From Zygnema cylindricum (lineage: Eukaryota; Streptophyta; Zygnematophyceae; Zygnematales; Zygnemataceae): DNA of 64,000 bases. Position 1 is the stretch's first letter; every line of letters starts with the position of its first letter. The stretch lies in NCBI GenBank assembly GCA_037447655.1, contig JBBHKE010002398.1, positions 55,379 through 119,378 of the forward strand, in the 5' to 3' direction. Made by a program: the position numbers and the translations under genes. Shown here piece after piece: positions 30,876 to 42,323 of this stretch. The notes under the pieces were generated by a model that was given only the letters and a program-made list of their open reading frames with translations, had not been told where the DNA came from and searched no databases.

Positions 30876-31232
30876 TTATATATGATGATGATGATGATGA
30901 TGATGATGTAATGATAATGATATTGATGATAATGATGATGATGATAATGTTGTTGATGATCATCATGATGATGATGATGACGATGATGATGATGACAATG
31001 ACGTTGATGATGATGATGATGATGACGATGATGATCATGATAATGATGATAATGATGATGATGATGATGATGATGACGATGATGATGATGACGATGATGA
31101 TGATGATGATGATGACGTTGATGATGATGATGATGACGATGATGATGATCATGATCATGATGATGATAAAGATGACGATGATGATGTTGATGATGATGAT
31201 GATGATGATGATGATGCTGATGATGATGATGT
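30876..31232. repeat. (GAT)n microsatellite truncating the copia 5' LTR
   Basis: About 350 bp of GAT/GAC repeats beginning within the 5' LTR, after ATTGAGAGAGGAATATGTTATAT. The met-rich and ile-rich open frames on the two strands are translations of it. Confidence 0.95.
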
Positions 31233-31289
31233 AATCAAAGCATCACCAAAACAAAGTATTCAAAGTATTTGTATTGTATTTCAAAAAAA

Positions 31290-31955
31290 AAAAAAAAACT
31301 AATTTTTTTAATGCTGGTCATATAAAAAAAAAAACTAAGTAATCAAGTTTCACCAAAAGAAACTAGTCAAAGTATTTGTGTTGTATTTAAAAAAAAATGT
31401 ATATACCAATGTTTGTAATGTTCGTCAGCCTTTGAACTGATAATGATGTTCAACAACTTTCTTGGTCTTTAGACTAAGTTGGTTGATCGAAAATACAAAG
31501 AAAAAAAATTATTCAAAGTATCAATGTAATCTAATAAACAAGTATTATGAATGAAAACAAGTGTTTGTAATGTTGGTCAGCCTCCGAGCTGATAGTGATG
31601 TTTATGCAACCTTCTAAGTCTTAGGACTAAGTTGGTTGATCACAAAAAAAAAAAAAAAAACAAAGTACTCAAAGTAATCAATCTACTAAAATAAAAAACG
31701 AAAATGAATAAGTAATAAGTGATTGTAATGTTAGTCAGCCTTTGAGCAGATAATGATGTTTATGCAGCCATCTGGGTTTTCGACTAAGGTGCTGATCGAA
31801 AACAAAAAAAAGTACTTAAAGTAATCAACATATTCTAACTATCAAAAATTATAATAGAAAATATGTGTTTGTAGTGTTAGTCAGCCATCGAGCTGATAAT
31901 GATGTTGTTCCAACCATCTAGGTCTTTGGACTAAGTTGGTTGAATCCTAGTTAAG
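31290..31955 (+). repeat. About 150-bp tandem repeat, four copies
   Basis: The core TTTGTAATGTTGGTCAGCC, then GAGCTGATAATGATG and GACTAAGTTGGTTGATC, recurs at about 31409, 31560, 31720 and 31868. The units are separated by poly-A and CAAAGTACTCAAAGTAATCAA spacers. Confidence 0.85.
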
Positions 31956-32389
31956 TTTTACGTTTTTTTTTTTTCTTTGTTATGTTTACATTTGTTTCTT
32001 GCGTTTTTGTTATGTGATCAAGGTTTTTTTGTGGCTATTTATTTTGTTTGTCTTTTTTTTGTTTTCTTTTTTTGTGATATTATGTATTGATAAAAAAAAA
32101 CATGAAAAATAGACAGGCAACACCTTAATATACAATAAACAAAAACCATTTGTATTCTGTTTAAACGAATAATGGTTGAATAATGCTAATGGTTTAATGT
32201 GTATTCTAGATTTAACATTAAAATATTTAATACTACATGATATATTCAGTCCATTCATTCATATCGTTCATTAGACTGAGATCGAACGCTCAAATCAATG
32301 TGAAACTTTTACGCTTTATCAAACCCCCTACATGAACGAAACGTGAATTAAACCATCCACTTGGCATCGTCATGGTCTTTACCATGTAC
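31956..32389. other. AT-rich spacer, no gene
   Basis: T-rich and A-rich runs only; the 82-codon minus-strand frame at 32010-32258 is low complexity. Confidence 0.4.
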
Positions 32390-33760
32390 AGTGCGATAGT
32401 ACAGTGCGTACAATGTACGGAAATCGTACATGACGCCAACACTGAAATTACGGTACACCGCGAATCATAATTATAGTAAAAAAAATATTAGAGCAAAAAA
32501 ACAAATAAACAATTAGAGTTATAATCGCTAATTATTGTGATAGAAACTTTTCACAGAGGAAATTTATTCTACTTTATTTTAGTACTCTATATTAGCTTAT
32601 GTCGGCAATAATTATCCGTGTTGTAATTATGAACACTAAATTATTTAGACATACGAAAACCGTCAGACCGTATATTTTGACGTCATTATGACGTTAGTAT
32701 TATTTGTCTGATAGATATATACTATTTGTCTCAACTCATACTGTTGTTGTTTAACTATAAAATTTTCACATGTAAATTCATGTAAATATTCACACAAGCG
32801 AGAATATTGTCAACGGACGAAGCTATGCGAAAGGGTTTTTTTCGATGCGATTTTTTTTTTGTTTAGTACAGTTTTACATGCAAGCGCGATTCTATTAAAT
32901 TATTATTTGTACCTTTTTACTTATTAAAGTACAATTTTGCAGAATCAGACGTTGTCCGTACTCCACACTATTTAAAACGAACCTATATTATGATTTTTTA
33001 CGCTAATTAAACTTTACCGTAAATAGTATAATGAAAAAATTTGAATCATTTACTATATTTAACGTGATAGAGTCGAAATTTAGGACGACCAAATTAACGT
33101 TATTTACTCTATTTACGAATCGCTGTGTAGTGTATCGATATTGATAACACGACAACGTGGCGTGATGTGACGAGATCGCACGCGCCAAAATTAAAAGTGC
33201 GATACTGTACGTTACTGTACCGGTATTGATATCACGACACATCGTACGTCACGCCAACACTGAAATAACAATAGTGTACGGATATTGAGAACACGACAAC
33301 GTGGCGTGATGTGACGGAATCGCACGCGCAAAATTTAAAGTACGATATTGTACGTTACTTAACCGATATTGATAACACGACATTTTGACGTGTACGGAAA
33401 TTAACAAAACAACAACTCGGCGTGATGTAGGGAATCGCACGCAAAAAATTTAACGTACGATACTGTACGTTACTCAACCGATATTGATAACACGACATTT
33501 TGGCGCGACGTCGATTTTGTCTGGACTTTCATCATACCACTACAACCACGTGGAATATAACAAATAGGATTGTATCACGTGTCTCTTTCTTTTGTCACCA
33601 TAGACTCCAATCCTAAGTCAAAACACTCAACGACTCAAGATCTTACACAAAAAATATCGACGGTCAATTCTCGTTGTCACCAGAGACGAAGGCGACTACA
33701 ATGCTTTTCCCTTTTAGAAAAAGAGCAAAGCAAAAACACACTTCACCTTTACAGCCTGTG
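32390..33760. repeat. Dispersed repeat, copy 1 (partner at 60963-61620)
   Basis: Shares with 60963-61620 a tandem-like motif (GTGACGCCAACACTGAAATTA, ATTGAGAACACGACAACGTGG, GATCGCACGCG). It also shares the following ACCACGTGGAATATAACAAA and CAATTMTCGTTGTCACCAGAG segments. This copy is interrupted by the MITE at 32456-33127, while the partner is uninterrupted there. Identity of the parent element is unknown. Confidence 0.7.
32456..33127. mobile_element. TA-target MITE with related empty site
   Basis: CACCGCGAATCATAATTATAG on the left and TTACGAATCGCTGTG on the right, flanked by TA. The homologous repeat at 61034-61035 reads CGG-TA-GTG with no insert, so the 672-bp element inserted at TA and duplicated it. 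No transposase frame. Confidence 0.8.
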
Positions 33761-34747
33761 CGTACTGTTTTCCGTGCGCTGATTTCGGTACAGGGCCGTC
33801 TCTCTCAAATACACGTGTCTTCACACATACGGCGTGTGAAAAACATTGACCACTTGTCGGCAAGTGGAAGACGAAAATCGAAACCGCATTTCTGTGCGAC
33901 AGCAAAAGGTATTTTAGGGTTTCGACACGTGGACAATGTGGCGTACGGATATTACGAAGTCACAAAAATTGTACAACGTGCGGAGAAGCGCCTCAAAATG
34001 AAGTTGAGTGGAAGTTTCGCTTCATTTTGTGTACCACTTCATCTGTCACGATGTTTCGTACACGTCTACGTAAGTCACTTTTTTAAGTGACAAGTTATAT
34101 TCGTTTACATCCGAATGCTTTGAACGTTGTAAGGAGAATCTTCGCTAAAAAACAAAGTAACAAGACTAAGTTTCGGTTACATGCGAAAGTACCCTAAGGG
34201 TATGTTTGCATGTAATTGTAACTTAGTGAACTTAGTTTGTATTGTAGCTAATTTTCTCCTTGGCTTTTCAAATAGTCCCAATGCGTTACAATGAGATTGT
34301 TACTTGAGGTTGTGACAATTATATACATCGACAATTCCCGTGACGGCGGCCAACGTCTACAATATGTCATGACGCAGCGTGTTTTTTGAAACGTTATGGT
34401 ACGTCGAATGTCTTTACGTGACATGGTAGACATTATGCCCTCTAGTCTGTGCTTGTTCGTGTGTGAAGAAGAAGCTTTTGCGCTTGCCGCTTCTGTCCGG
34501 ATGTCCGGACACCATGAAAGGACAAGGAGTTCTTGAGCCTCTTGCAACATAGAAACAAATTTTTTAATTTTTTTGTAGAATCTTCAAAGCGTGACTTTGT
34601 TCACGCACGTGTGACCGCCCTAAACATTGTCCCTTTTGGAGGAATATCCACTTCGGACTCCACACGTGTGTATCGCAGTAAATGTTGGTTATGGCAGTTC
34701 TTTGTTCATTGCCGTAAATTCGGTTTCAGGCGCTTGCATGCACAATC
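33761..34747. other. Non-coding spacer with Harbinger-like termini
   Basis: At 34176-34213 one terminus (TTACATGCGAAAGTACCC) and another (GGGTATGTTTGCATGTAA) share a central TAA, suggesting two adjacent Harbinger-type insertions. Their far ends were not found. A 138-codon open frame at 33674-34090 shows no family features. Confidence 0.35.
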
Positions 34748-34820
34748 GGCTGGGTAGCTCAGTTGGTAGAGCTAGTGTACGGCTAACACAAGCTCCCGGG
34801 TTCGATCCCCGGCTTGGCCA
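34748..34820 (+). tRNA. tRNA-like gene, anticodon position GGC (Ala), atypical
   Basis: 73 nt fold as a standard cloverleaf: acceptor GGCTGGG / CTTGGCC with three G-U pairs, D-stem GCTC/GAGC, anticodon stem AGTGT/ACACA with the 27-43 pair mismatched, T-arm CCGGG-TTCGATC-CCCGG, and discriminator A. The A box TAGCTCAGTTGG and B box GGTTCGATCCC are intact, and TTTT follows at once as a Pol III terminator. The loop is ACGGCTA, so position 33 is C instead of the near-universal U. Either a tRNA-Ala pseudogene, a SINE head or an unusual tRNA. Confidence 0.6.
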
Positions 34821-34944
34821 TTTTCCAAAGTTTTCACTTTGGCGCCGATGCAATATGTTGAATATCGTCGATCCTCAATAGTGCCTACCTCTGTTGGTCT
34901 AGCCAAAGCGGTGTTGTTACTCCTTTCCCAAAGAATGGGAAGTA

Positions 34945-35107
34945 CATCGTGAATTGCTATTAGCGTTAATAGCGTTAATTCAGCTCCCCCAAATTTTGAC
35001 CCCTGAACCTAAAAAAGAATTAATAACTCTATTTTTTTTTACGTTAATATAGGTATTGGTTAATTAGCGTTAAAAACTCTTATTTGGAATTTCTAAATAG
35101 TGTGGTG
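34945..35107. mobile_element. TA-target MITE (CACCGTGAATCG family), degraded right end
   Basis: TA then CATCGTGAATTGCTATTAGCG on the left. The right side ends TAAATAGTGTGGTG before TA. The left terminus is clear, the right one approximate. Confidence 0.5.
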
Positions 35108-35255
35108 TAGGAAATGTGTTAGTCCCTACTAAAATAACTCGTTATTCCATACAATCGTACAAAAAGAGTGTCAGATAAAGGCGTCAACATGCGAAAGTGA
35201 GTGCGTCGACACCAAAAAGCACATTCGTATTTGATTCCGAAAAAGAAAGAAAAGA

Positions 35256-35800
35256 AACGACAACACCTCTTCCCCGTAACTATGTACCTCCGGATCTCCT
35301 TTTTTCCGTCTTTTCCTGCTGCACTATGCGACATCACCCCTTCCTCGTAACTATGTACTTCCGGATGTCTTTTTTCTCGTCTTATCCTGCTGCACTACGC
35401 GACAACACCTCTTCCCCGTAACTATGTACCTCCGGCTCTCCTTTTTTCCGTCTTTTCCTGCTGCACTACGCGACAACACCCCTTCCCCGTAACTATGTAC
35501 CTCCGGATCTCTTTTTTTCTGTCTTTTCCTGCTGCACTACGCGACAACACCCCTTCCCCGTAACTATGTACCTCCGGATCCTCTTTTTTTTCCGTCTTTT
35601 CCTGTTGCACTACGCGACAACACCTCTTCCCCGTAACTATGTACCTCCGGATCTCCTTTTTTTCCGTCTTTTCCTGTTGCACTACGCGACAGCACCTCTT
35701 CCCCACAACTATGTACCTCCGAATCTCCTTTTTTCCGTCTTTTCCTGCTGCACTACACGACTACACCTCTTCCCCGTAACTATGTACCTCCAGATCGGGC
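35256..35800. repeat. About 71-bp minisatellite, eight copies
   Basis: The unit runs CGACAACACCTCTTCCCCG, TAACTATGTACCTCCGGATC, then a poly-T tract, CCGTCTTTTCCTGCTGCAC and TACG. Copies differ mostly in the T tract. Open frames on both strands reflect the repeat. Confidence 0.9.
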
Positions 35801-36239
35801 ATACGGCCGCTGCCAACAACACGCACATTGGCGAAACCACAAGTGTGACCCCCTTAGGTCATCACTAGCTCCCCCGCCCTCCTCATGAAAGACTTGATTC
35901 CCCATCCCCCTATATAACGAGTACCAAAAAAAATACGCATAAAAGCACGCACACACACACACATATACAATCACTTGAAAAAAAAAAAACATGTATATCT
36001 TTACCCTCTCCCCCCCCCCCCCTCCCTTATACCCCTTACACACCCAGAACCAATACTTGAACCTTCTCTTTCACTCTCTCCCCCCCCCCTCCCCCCTACT
36101 CCCCCCCTCCCCCCCCACTTCTTTTCCAGCATTAAACTATATGTTATATTCTGACCCACTACCAATTTCCCCATCCATCCCACATGGTTCCTTTTCCTCT
36201 CCAACGCTTTCACTTCCTCTCACCCTCTCAATTCCCATG

Positions 36240-39200
36240 GTTTCCTTGACTTATCGACCATGTCCGGAAGCCCTTCTTATTCCCTTCTCCCTCCCCCACC
36301 TCCATCCAAACCTCGTAAATCTTCTAGGGGTTTGGAATGTCCTGAGTGTCACAACCTTTTTGTCGTTGGGGCCGGTATTTCCCTTCACACACGGAGTTGT
36401 CGACATTGTATAACCCAGGGTGGTCCTTTGTCTATCACCTCTTTTCAATCGTCGTCGATCACACTCCCCTCCTGCCCCACAGATGAGAATTAGAATTTCA
36501 ATCGTGAGTTAGATGTTTTCGGGGCTTACGATTTGGGAGCTCCCCGCCCAAGATTGTACACCCGTATACCTATGGCCGTCAGGACAATAGTACAAGATGC
36601 CCTCCACCTCCCCTTGTCCCACATTTCTTCAAACCCGACGGACATTGCTACTTCGCACCTTCTTCTTATGTTCTCTCTCTGGGTGCTAGTCCTTCTAGGT
36701 CGTGGAGGGGGCAGTGGGGCTAGAGAAACTATGGCCCATTGTCGCCGATTCCCTCGTGGTGATTGGAATTCCCTCCACGCCGAGCATGAGGATCGGGTAT
36801 CAAGCACCTCTTTCATGCCACGTAGGCCACCTAGGCCATCGGATGTCCCGGCCTCTTATCGTCGAGCAATTCACTTAGGCCGTGTTGGTGAGGTTTCTCG
36901 AGCGGTTTGGGCCCTACAACCATTCACCCCTGCCCCCGGATCTTCTTCCACTATTGAGGTCCTTCGAGCTCTCCACCCCCCTGCCCCTTCCCCTTTACCC
37001 CCTTCTATCCACGCCTTTGAGCCCTCTGAGAGTTTTACTTTGGATCGAGAGGGTTTCATTAAGGCTCTTAGCTCTTCTCCTCACCTTTCAGCGGGGGGCC
37101 CCTCGGGCACAGTATATTAGTTGTTTCGTGATGTTTTTGCCCCTGAATCGGGTGCCCGAGGGTTCGATGTGTTCTTTTGAGTATGTTCTCTTATTTTTAG
37201 TGGGGATGTTCCCCCTCGGATTTGTGATCTTCTCACGGCGTCCCGCCTTGTGGCAGTCGCCAAACCTAATGGTGGGATCCGCCCTATCACCGTGGGAGAG
37301 GTTTAATATAGATTGGTGGCTCGTACGATATGTCTACAACCAGCTTTCCATGATTATTTTTCTCCTCATCAGTTTGGAGTGGCCACGAGAGGTGTTTGAG
37401 AGGTCGTGGTCCACGGGATTCGAGCTTTGTTGGATGTACATCCGGATTGGTTGGTCCTTCAGGTGAACGTTTCCAATGCCTTTAATATGGTGGATCGGAA
37501 CGTGATATTCTTAGAGCTTATGGCGGCTCCATCTCCTATTGTCCAATTATTCCCCTTTGTAAGGGCTTTCTATTCTTTGACAAGCAACCTTTCCTTCTCG
37601 GCCGATGGTGATCTCATTCCTCTCTCCTCTGCTACTGGCACTCGCCAAGGTGACCCTCTCGACGGACCTTTGTTCGCCCTCGCCCATTACCGGGCCCTTC
37701 GTGCCTCCGCAACCGCCTTCCCTTCTTGCCTCTTTCCTTTGGTCGCAGATGATACACACATTATTGGGCCCAGAGAACAAGTCGTGTTGGCATATGATTT
37801 TTTCAAGGAACGTTTAGCATAACTCAACCTTTCAGTCCAGCCGTCGAAGTGTGTTATTTGGTCTCTTCAGGATATTCCACTCTCGTTTACTCCCCCTCCT
37901 GGTTTTCAAACCCCTTCTCCCTCCGATGGCATTCGTGTGCTTGGTTGCCCCCTTGGTTCGGATACCTTCGTGACCCAATTCCTTCATGATGCTTTACAGA
38001 CAGATCTGGCCCAAGTGGACAATCTTCTTCACCTTCCCGATCCCCAAGTTGCTTTTGCTATGTTAACCAAGTGTTTTCCCCACTGCCCTTCTTACATTAC
38101 TCGTACTTCCCCTCCCACTTCGACATTCATCTCCTCTCTCTCGGCTTTTGACGATCACCTCATGGGCGTCCTCCACACTCTGTTAGGTCGTGGGGCATTT
38201 GCTCGCGAGTCTGGGTCATCGGCCCGCATTCAGGCATCCCTCCCTGTCTCTACTAGGGGGTTGGGTCTATTATCCACTGCTAGTGTTTCTCCCGCTGCTT
38301 ATTTGGGAAGTTGGTGTCTTATTGCTTCCACTCTTGTTTTCCCGTTTCTTGGCTGGGGACACCCCCGTTTTAGCTACTGTTATCCCTCGGGTTTCAGACG
38401 GTGTGTTCCCCTTCCAACGATCTCTATTAGACGTGTCACATTCTCTTCCTCCCCATGCCCTAGTGGATGTGCCAATTTTCTCCATCCTTGTTACAAAATC
38501 TGTTGATCGTGTCCAGGAATCGATTTCTGATCGGGTTGTCGCCGCCAATAAATCTGACCTTCTCAAGGCGCTTCCCTACGATTCTTCGCGTGCCCGTCTT
38601 CTCTCTTGTGGTGGACCTGGTTTTGGGTCTTGGCTTTTGGCAACACCGATTTTGTCCACTCTCCGATTATCACCGGCTTAGTTCACCACCGCCCTCCGGT
38701 TTCGCCTTGGCCTCCCCCATCCTCCGTTACTTGGCTCTCTTGTTTGTGCTTGTGGTCGCGTCTTGGAGCCCGATGGTGTCCACTTGCTTCGTTGCTCCCA
38801 CGGGGGAGATTTGATCCAACCGCACGACACTATTCGCGATGCCGTTGCGACTATCGCTTCAGGGGGGGGCTTTTCTGTGCGTCGGGAGGTTTCTCATATT
38901 ATTCCCAAGCGTCGGATCGATGTTGTTTTGCTTGATGGTGCCCGTCGCATCTTCGGTGATATTGTTTTGGCTAACCCTACTTCAGCTACAGTTGTTGGAT
39001 AGGCGGCTCATGTTGGGGTGGCTGCTCGTGATGCCGCTAAGGTGAAGGAGCGTGATTATGCCCACCGGGACCCTATGGATGACTTTATTCCAATGGCGGT
39101 CGAGATCTTTGGTTGTCTGGGTGTTGCAAGGGACGAGTTTCTCCGTACTTGCGCTCGACGTGCTTTCGAGCGCCGAGGACCTAGGAGCCCTCCTCCTTCG

Positions 39201-39320
39201 GTCCTTACTTCTTTTTATCGTCAACGCTTATTTGTGGCTTTACAACGAGTGCAAGCTTCTATTCTCCTCCGATCGGCTGTTACGGCTATGGATCGTCGCC
39301 GGGTTCCGGAGCTCCCTTAA
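36240..39320 (+). pseudogene. RLE-type non-LTR retrotransposon ORF, inactivated
   Basis: One long protein can be followed on the + strand. It has an N-terminal zinc finger (LECPECHNLF .. LHTRSCRHC), reverse transcriptase landmarks VAKPNGGIRPI, LQVNVSNAFNMVDR, TGTRQGDPLDGPLFALA and the catalytic FPLVADDTH (ADD box). A C-terminal Cys-His cluster (CACGRVLEPDGVHLLRC, then HD) comes next. It is followed by RRIDVVLL .. FGDIVLANP, which fits a restriction-like PD-(D/E)XK endonuclease. Stops in the main frame fall at 36491, 37118, 37178, 37304, 37397 and 37820. A frameshift between about 38340 and 38400 leads to a second frame with stops at 38679 and 39000. No poly-A tail or target duplication was found. 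Confidence 0.8.
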
Positions 39321-40551
39321 CGTGCCCCCTCGGGATGGGGGGACTTACGGGGTTGCTTTTCGTAGTTATTTAATTGGGTTGGGGTTGGGGTTGTAGTTTT
39401 GGTTTTGTTAGTTGCTGTGCTTTTCATTTTGTGTTTGGTTGCCTTTAGTTTCCTTGTTGTTTTCTTTTTGTATTTGTTGTGTTGTTGTTTTATTCCCCTA
39501 CTGGTAGTTTTTCAGTTTCGGCCATGCCACCTCTTTTGTACCTTGAAACTCAGATGGTTTACCATCGTGCTTTTTATTTTATCCTGCATCTTTTTATAAA
39601 GATTGGAGAAAATTACGCTAATCCGTTCTAACATGTTAAACGTTGACTATGTGAACACAAGCTACACCAGCTACACTATGGGAAAAATGTACCCAAATTA
39701 GAGTTATGCATAAATTATAGATATTTTTTTCTCGGCGAAAGGTCTTGAACCCAAGTTACAATTAATAACACTAATTGTTTTTTTACACTAATAATTTCTT
39801 AGCACTAATAGTGATCACGGTGTAGTATATGCGATTCACATAATTCTGGCCTTAAGGTGTGCTCCCATGTGCCAAAGGGTTTTTTCCTGCCGTTTTCCTC
39901 AAAAACTTAGTGTCGTTCTGCTAAAGTTACAACCGTACGAAGAAATTGAAAAAATGTAGAGCACAACTTACGTCATCTTCAAACTTAGAATGTACCACAA
40001 GTTGTCTTGTGTTTTTCAACCCACGGCCACGTCATCTTCGAACTTCATCTTTACATCGAAGATGTGTTTTAAAATAAAGTAACATCGCTCCACAAATAGG
40101 AAAACAAATACGTATGCATCAAAAGTTTTCGACGAGGAGATGTACACAGCTGTTTTTTTTATGTCCGTTTGCTAACAGTACAGAATTTTTATTTTGCAAA
40201 AGATTTCAATGCCATCTCCCGGAAAGGTGAAAAATCTCTGAAGGCAGCACTACAGCTCGCATTCACTGCCTCTCTCACCTTGCCTCTCCTCCACTACATT
40301 GTGAATTGCTATTAGCTTTAAGAAATAATTAGCGTTTTAAAGAGTTTTAATCATAGAGAAAAAAAAAAAACAACAAAATTGATCAATAACGAACGGATAA
40401 AAACATAACTATCATTTAAAAATAAATCCTCGTTTACAAACGATAGCTGTCAGTACAAAGGTGATACAACGGTCTTACAGCAAAGGCAGAGCAAAACCAA
40501 AGTCTTCATCGGTGTCTCTGAATTAAACCTGAGAAGGTACAAAAAGTTCCT
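39321..40551. other. Non-coding spacer before the assembly gap
   Basis: Probably the 3' tail of the non-LTR element to about 39610. A MITE right end follows (CACTAATAGTGATCACGGTG, then TA, to 39824), then a Harbinger-like left end (TAAGGTGTGCTCCCATGT near 39854) and a MITE left end (TACATTGTGAATTGCTATTAG at 40295). Exons of the KAI2-like gene could lie here or further left on the minus strand, but none was recognised. Confidence 0.4.
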
Positions 40552-40822
40552 NNNNNNNNNNNNNNNNNNNNNNNNNNNNNNNNNNNNNNNNNNNNNNNNN
40601 NNNNNNNNNNNNNNNNNNNNNNNNNNNNNNNNNNNNNNNNNNNNNNNNNNNNNNNNNNNNNNNNNNNNNNNNNNNNNNNNNNNNNNNNNNNNNNNNNNNN
40701 NNNNNNNNNNNNNNNNNNNNNNNNNNNNNNNNNNNNNNNNNNNNNNNNNNNNNNNNNNNNNNNNNNNNNNNNNNNNNNNNNNNNNNNNNNNNNNNNNNNN
40801 NNNNNNNNNNNNNNNNNNNNNN
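40552..40822. other. Assembly gap (271 N)
   Basis: A run of undetermined bases ending directly in a long (AG)n tract, which probably caused the assembly break. It falls inside an intron or between exons of the KAI2-like gene. Confidence 0.99.
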
Positions 40823-41113
<291 letters not shown>

Positions 41114-41120
41114 CCCTCAC

Positions 41121-42323
41121 CTGTACGCTCCCATGAGGTCCCACATTACAACCTTGTACTTGGTGACCAGGTCGAATGCCTCGAGCAGCGGTCCCCATAT
41201 CTGCTGGTTGGTTCCGAAGCCGTGGCTCATAAAGAGCAGCTCGGCGCCGCTTCCTATCACCGTCACATTGTGACGCGCCAGAGCCGAGCCCGGAGCCCAC
41301 ATCGCGTCACCACTCAGCATCTTGTTGCCATGTGGGACCTTCTCAGGCCTGTGCAGGTGAAGAGGATGAAGTGTGTCAGGAGAGGGAGAGGAGGGAGAGA
41401 GAGGGGGAGGGAGGGGGATGGAGGGTGAGGGAGGGAGAGGAGGTAGAGGGAGGGAGGGGAGGTAGAGGGAGGGAGAGGGAAGGAGAGGAGGAGGGGAGAG
41501 AAGTGGAGGTGAACGGAAAGGGAGAGGGAGTGGGAGGGATAGGGAGAGGGAGTGGGAGTTGGAGTTTGAGTTGGAATGGGAGAGGGAGGAGGGAGAGGGA
41601 AGGAGAAAAGATGCAAACTTTAGGAGAGGAGGGAAACTACACTTACTCCACATTTGCAGATTTGTCTGTAGCTGCTGCTGACGTGGCAACAGTGGCCTCC
41701 TCGGGAGTATTAACAGCCATGGCCTGCGCCTCACCAGATTTAGTGTGGCTTTCGACCTGAGGTACAGCCTCAACCTTTGACGGAGGAGTCTCTCCCACCA
41801 CCCCTACCACCACTGGCTTCTCCTCCTCCTTCGTTTCTTCCCTCTTCACAACCTCTCCGCCCTTGCCTTCCTCCTCCTTCTTTAAGTCCTCCCCTGCCAC
41901 GTCACCCGCCTTGACTCCCTTGTCTTTTTCGCGAGACGAGGAGAGAGAGCGGAAAGCTCTCGCAACAGTCTTCGAAACACTCCGAAGGAGAGAGGAGGAG
42001 CGAGGAGCGAGAGGCTTCTCCCCCTCCTCCGCCTCCTTCTCCTCCACCACTATTGGTACGGACGACTCCTTCTCTTCTCCCATTGGCTTCTCCACCGCCT
42101 GCGCGACTTTCTCGCCTTCTACGCCCTTCTTTTCCCCCTCCTCCCTCTCCCTCTCCCTCTCCCTCCCCCTCTCCTCCTTCATCTCCTCTGTGGCTCCGGG
42201 AATCCTTTCTTTCTCCCTTCGGAAGCCGAGGCATCCCACACGAGCCCTTTTTTCTTCTTTGTCGTTTTCTGGAGCTTTCCTCCACATTCCCAAACAACCA
42301 GACTCACTCGCATCCACACCCAT
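41121..42323 (-). CDS. KAI2/D14-type alpha/beta hydrolase, first two exons, long N-terminal extension
   Basis: Family of butenolide receptors and hydrolases (karrikin/KAI2-ligand and strigolactone perception; bacterial RsbQ). Exon 1 is 42323-41647 (donor GTAAGT, phase 2) and exon 2 is 41348-41121 (acceptor CTGCACAG, donor GTGAGG, phase 2). Exon 2 ends with HNVTVIGSGAELLFMSHGFG, then TNQQIW and KVVMWDLMGA. This matches the family N-terminus, where HGFGT forms the oxyanion-hole region and DLMGAG follows. The Ser, Asp and His of the catalytic triad would be in exons beyond the gap and are not seen. About 250 residues of Lys/Glu/Ser-rich sequence precede the hydrolase domain; the usual family proteins begin only a few residues before it. 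The start MGVDASESGC fits an N-myristoylation site (G2, S6) with a nearby Cys. The ATG has a strong context (GCCATGG). Confidence 0.75.
41370..41640. repeat. Purine-rich (GGGAGA)n tract in the KAI2-like intron
   Basis: About 270 bp of GGGAGAGG-type sequence filling most of the 298-bp intron between the two exons; the minus strand is the matching pyrimidine tract. Confidence 0.85.

Larger units (their letters stand above)
25472..30881 (-). mobile_element. Ty1/copia LTR retrotransposon, decayed and 5'-truncated
   Basis: Order on the minus strand: 5' LTR remnant (30881-30806), half-tRNA primer site, gag, protease, integrase remnant, a 996-bp insertion, reverse transcriptase, RNase H, polypurine tract TTGAGGGGGGG (25922-25912), 3' LTR (25911-25472). 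Integrase before RT defines copia. Several frameshifts, a large protease-to-integrase deletion and an insertion show it is dead. The 5' LTR is cut after about 75 bp by a GAT microsatellite. Confidence 0.9.

Noticed and set aside
30749-31234. 161-codon Met-rich and 118-codon Ile-rich open frames
   Set aside because: Translations of the GAT microsatellite.
33674-34090. 138-codon plus-strand open frame
   Set aside because: No recognisable domain; part of it overlaps a dispersed repeat shared with 61480-61620.
35256-35800. Regular repeats resembling a CRISPR array
   Set aside because: The units are contiguous and similar throughout with no unique spacers, and the genome is eukaryotic; this is a minisatellite.
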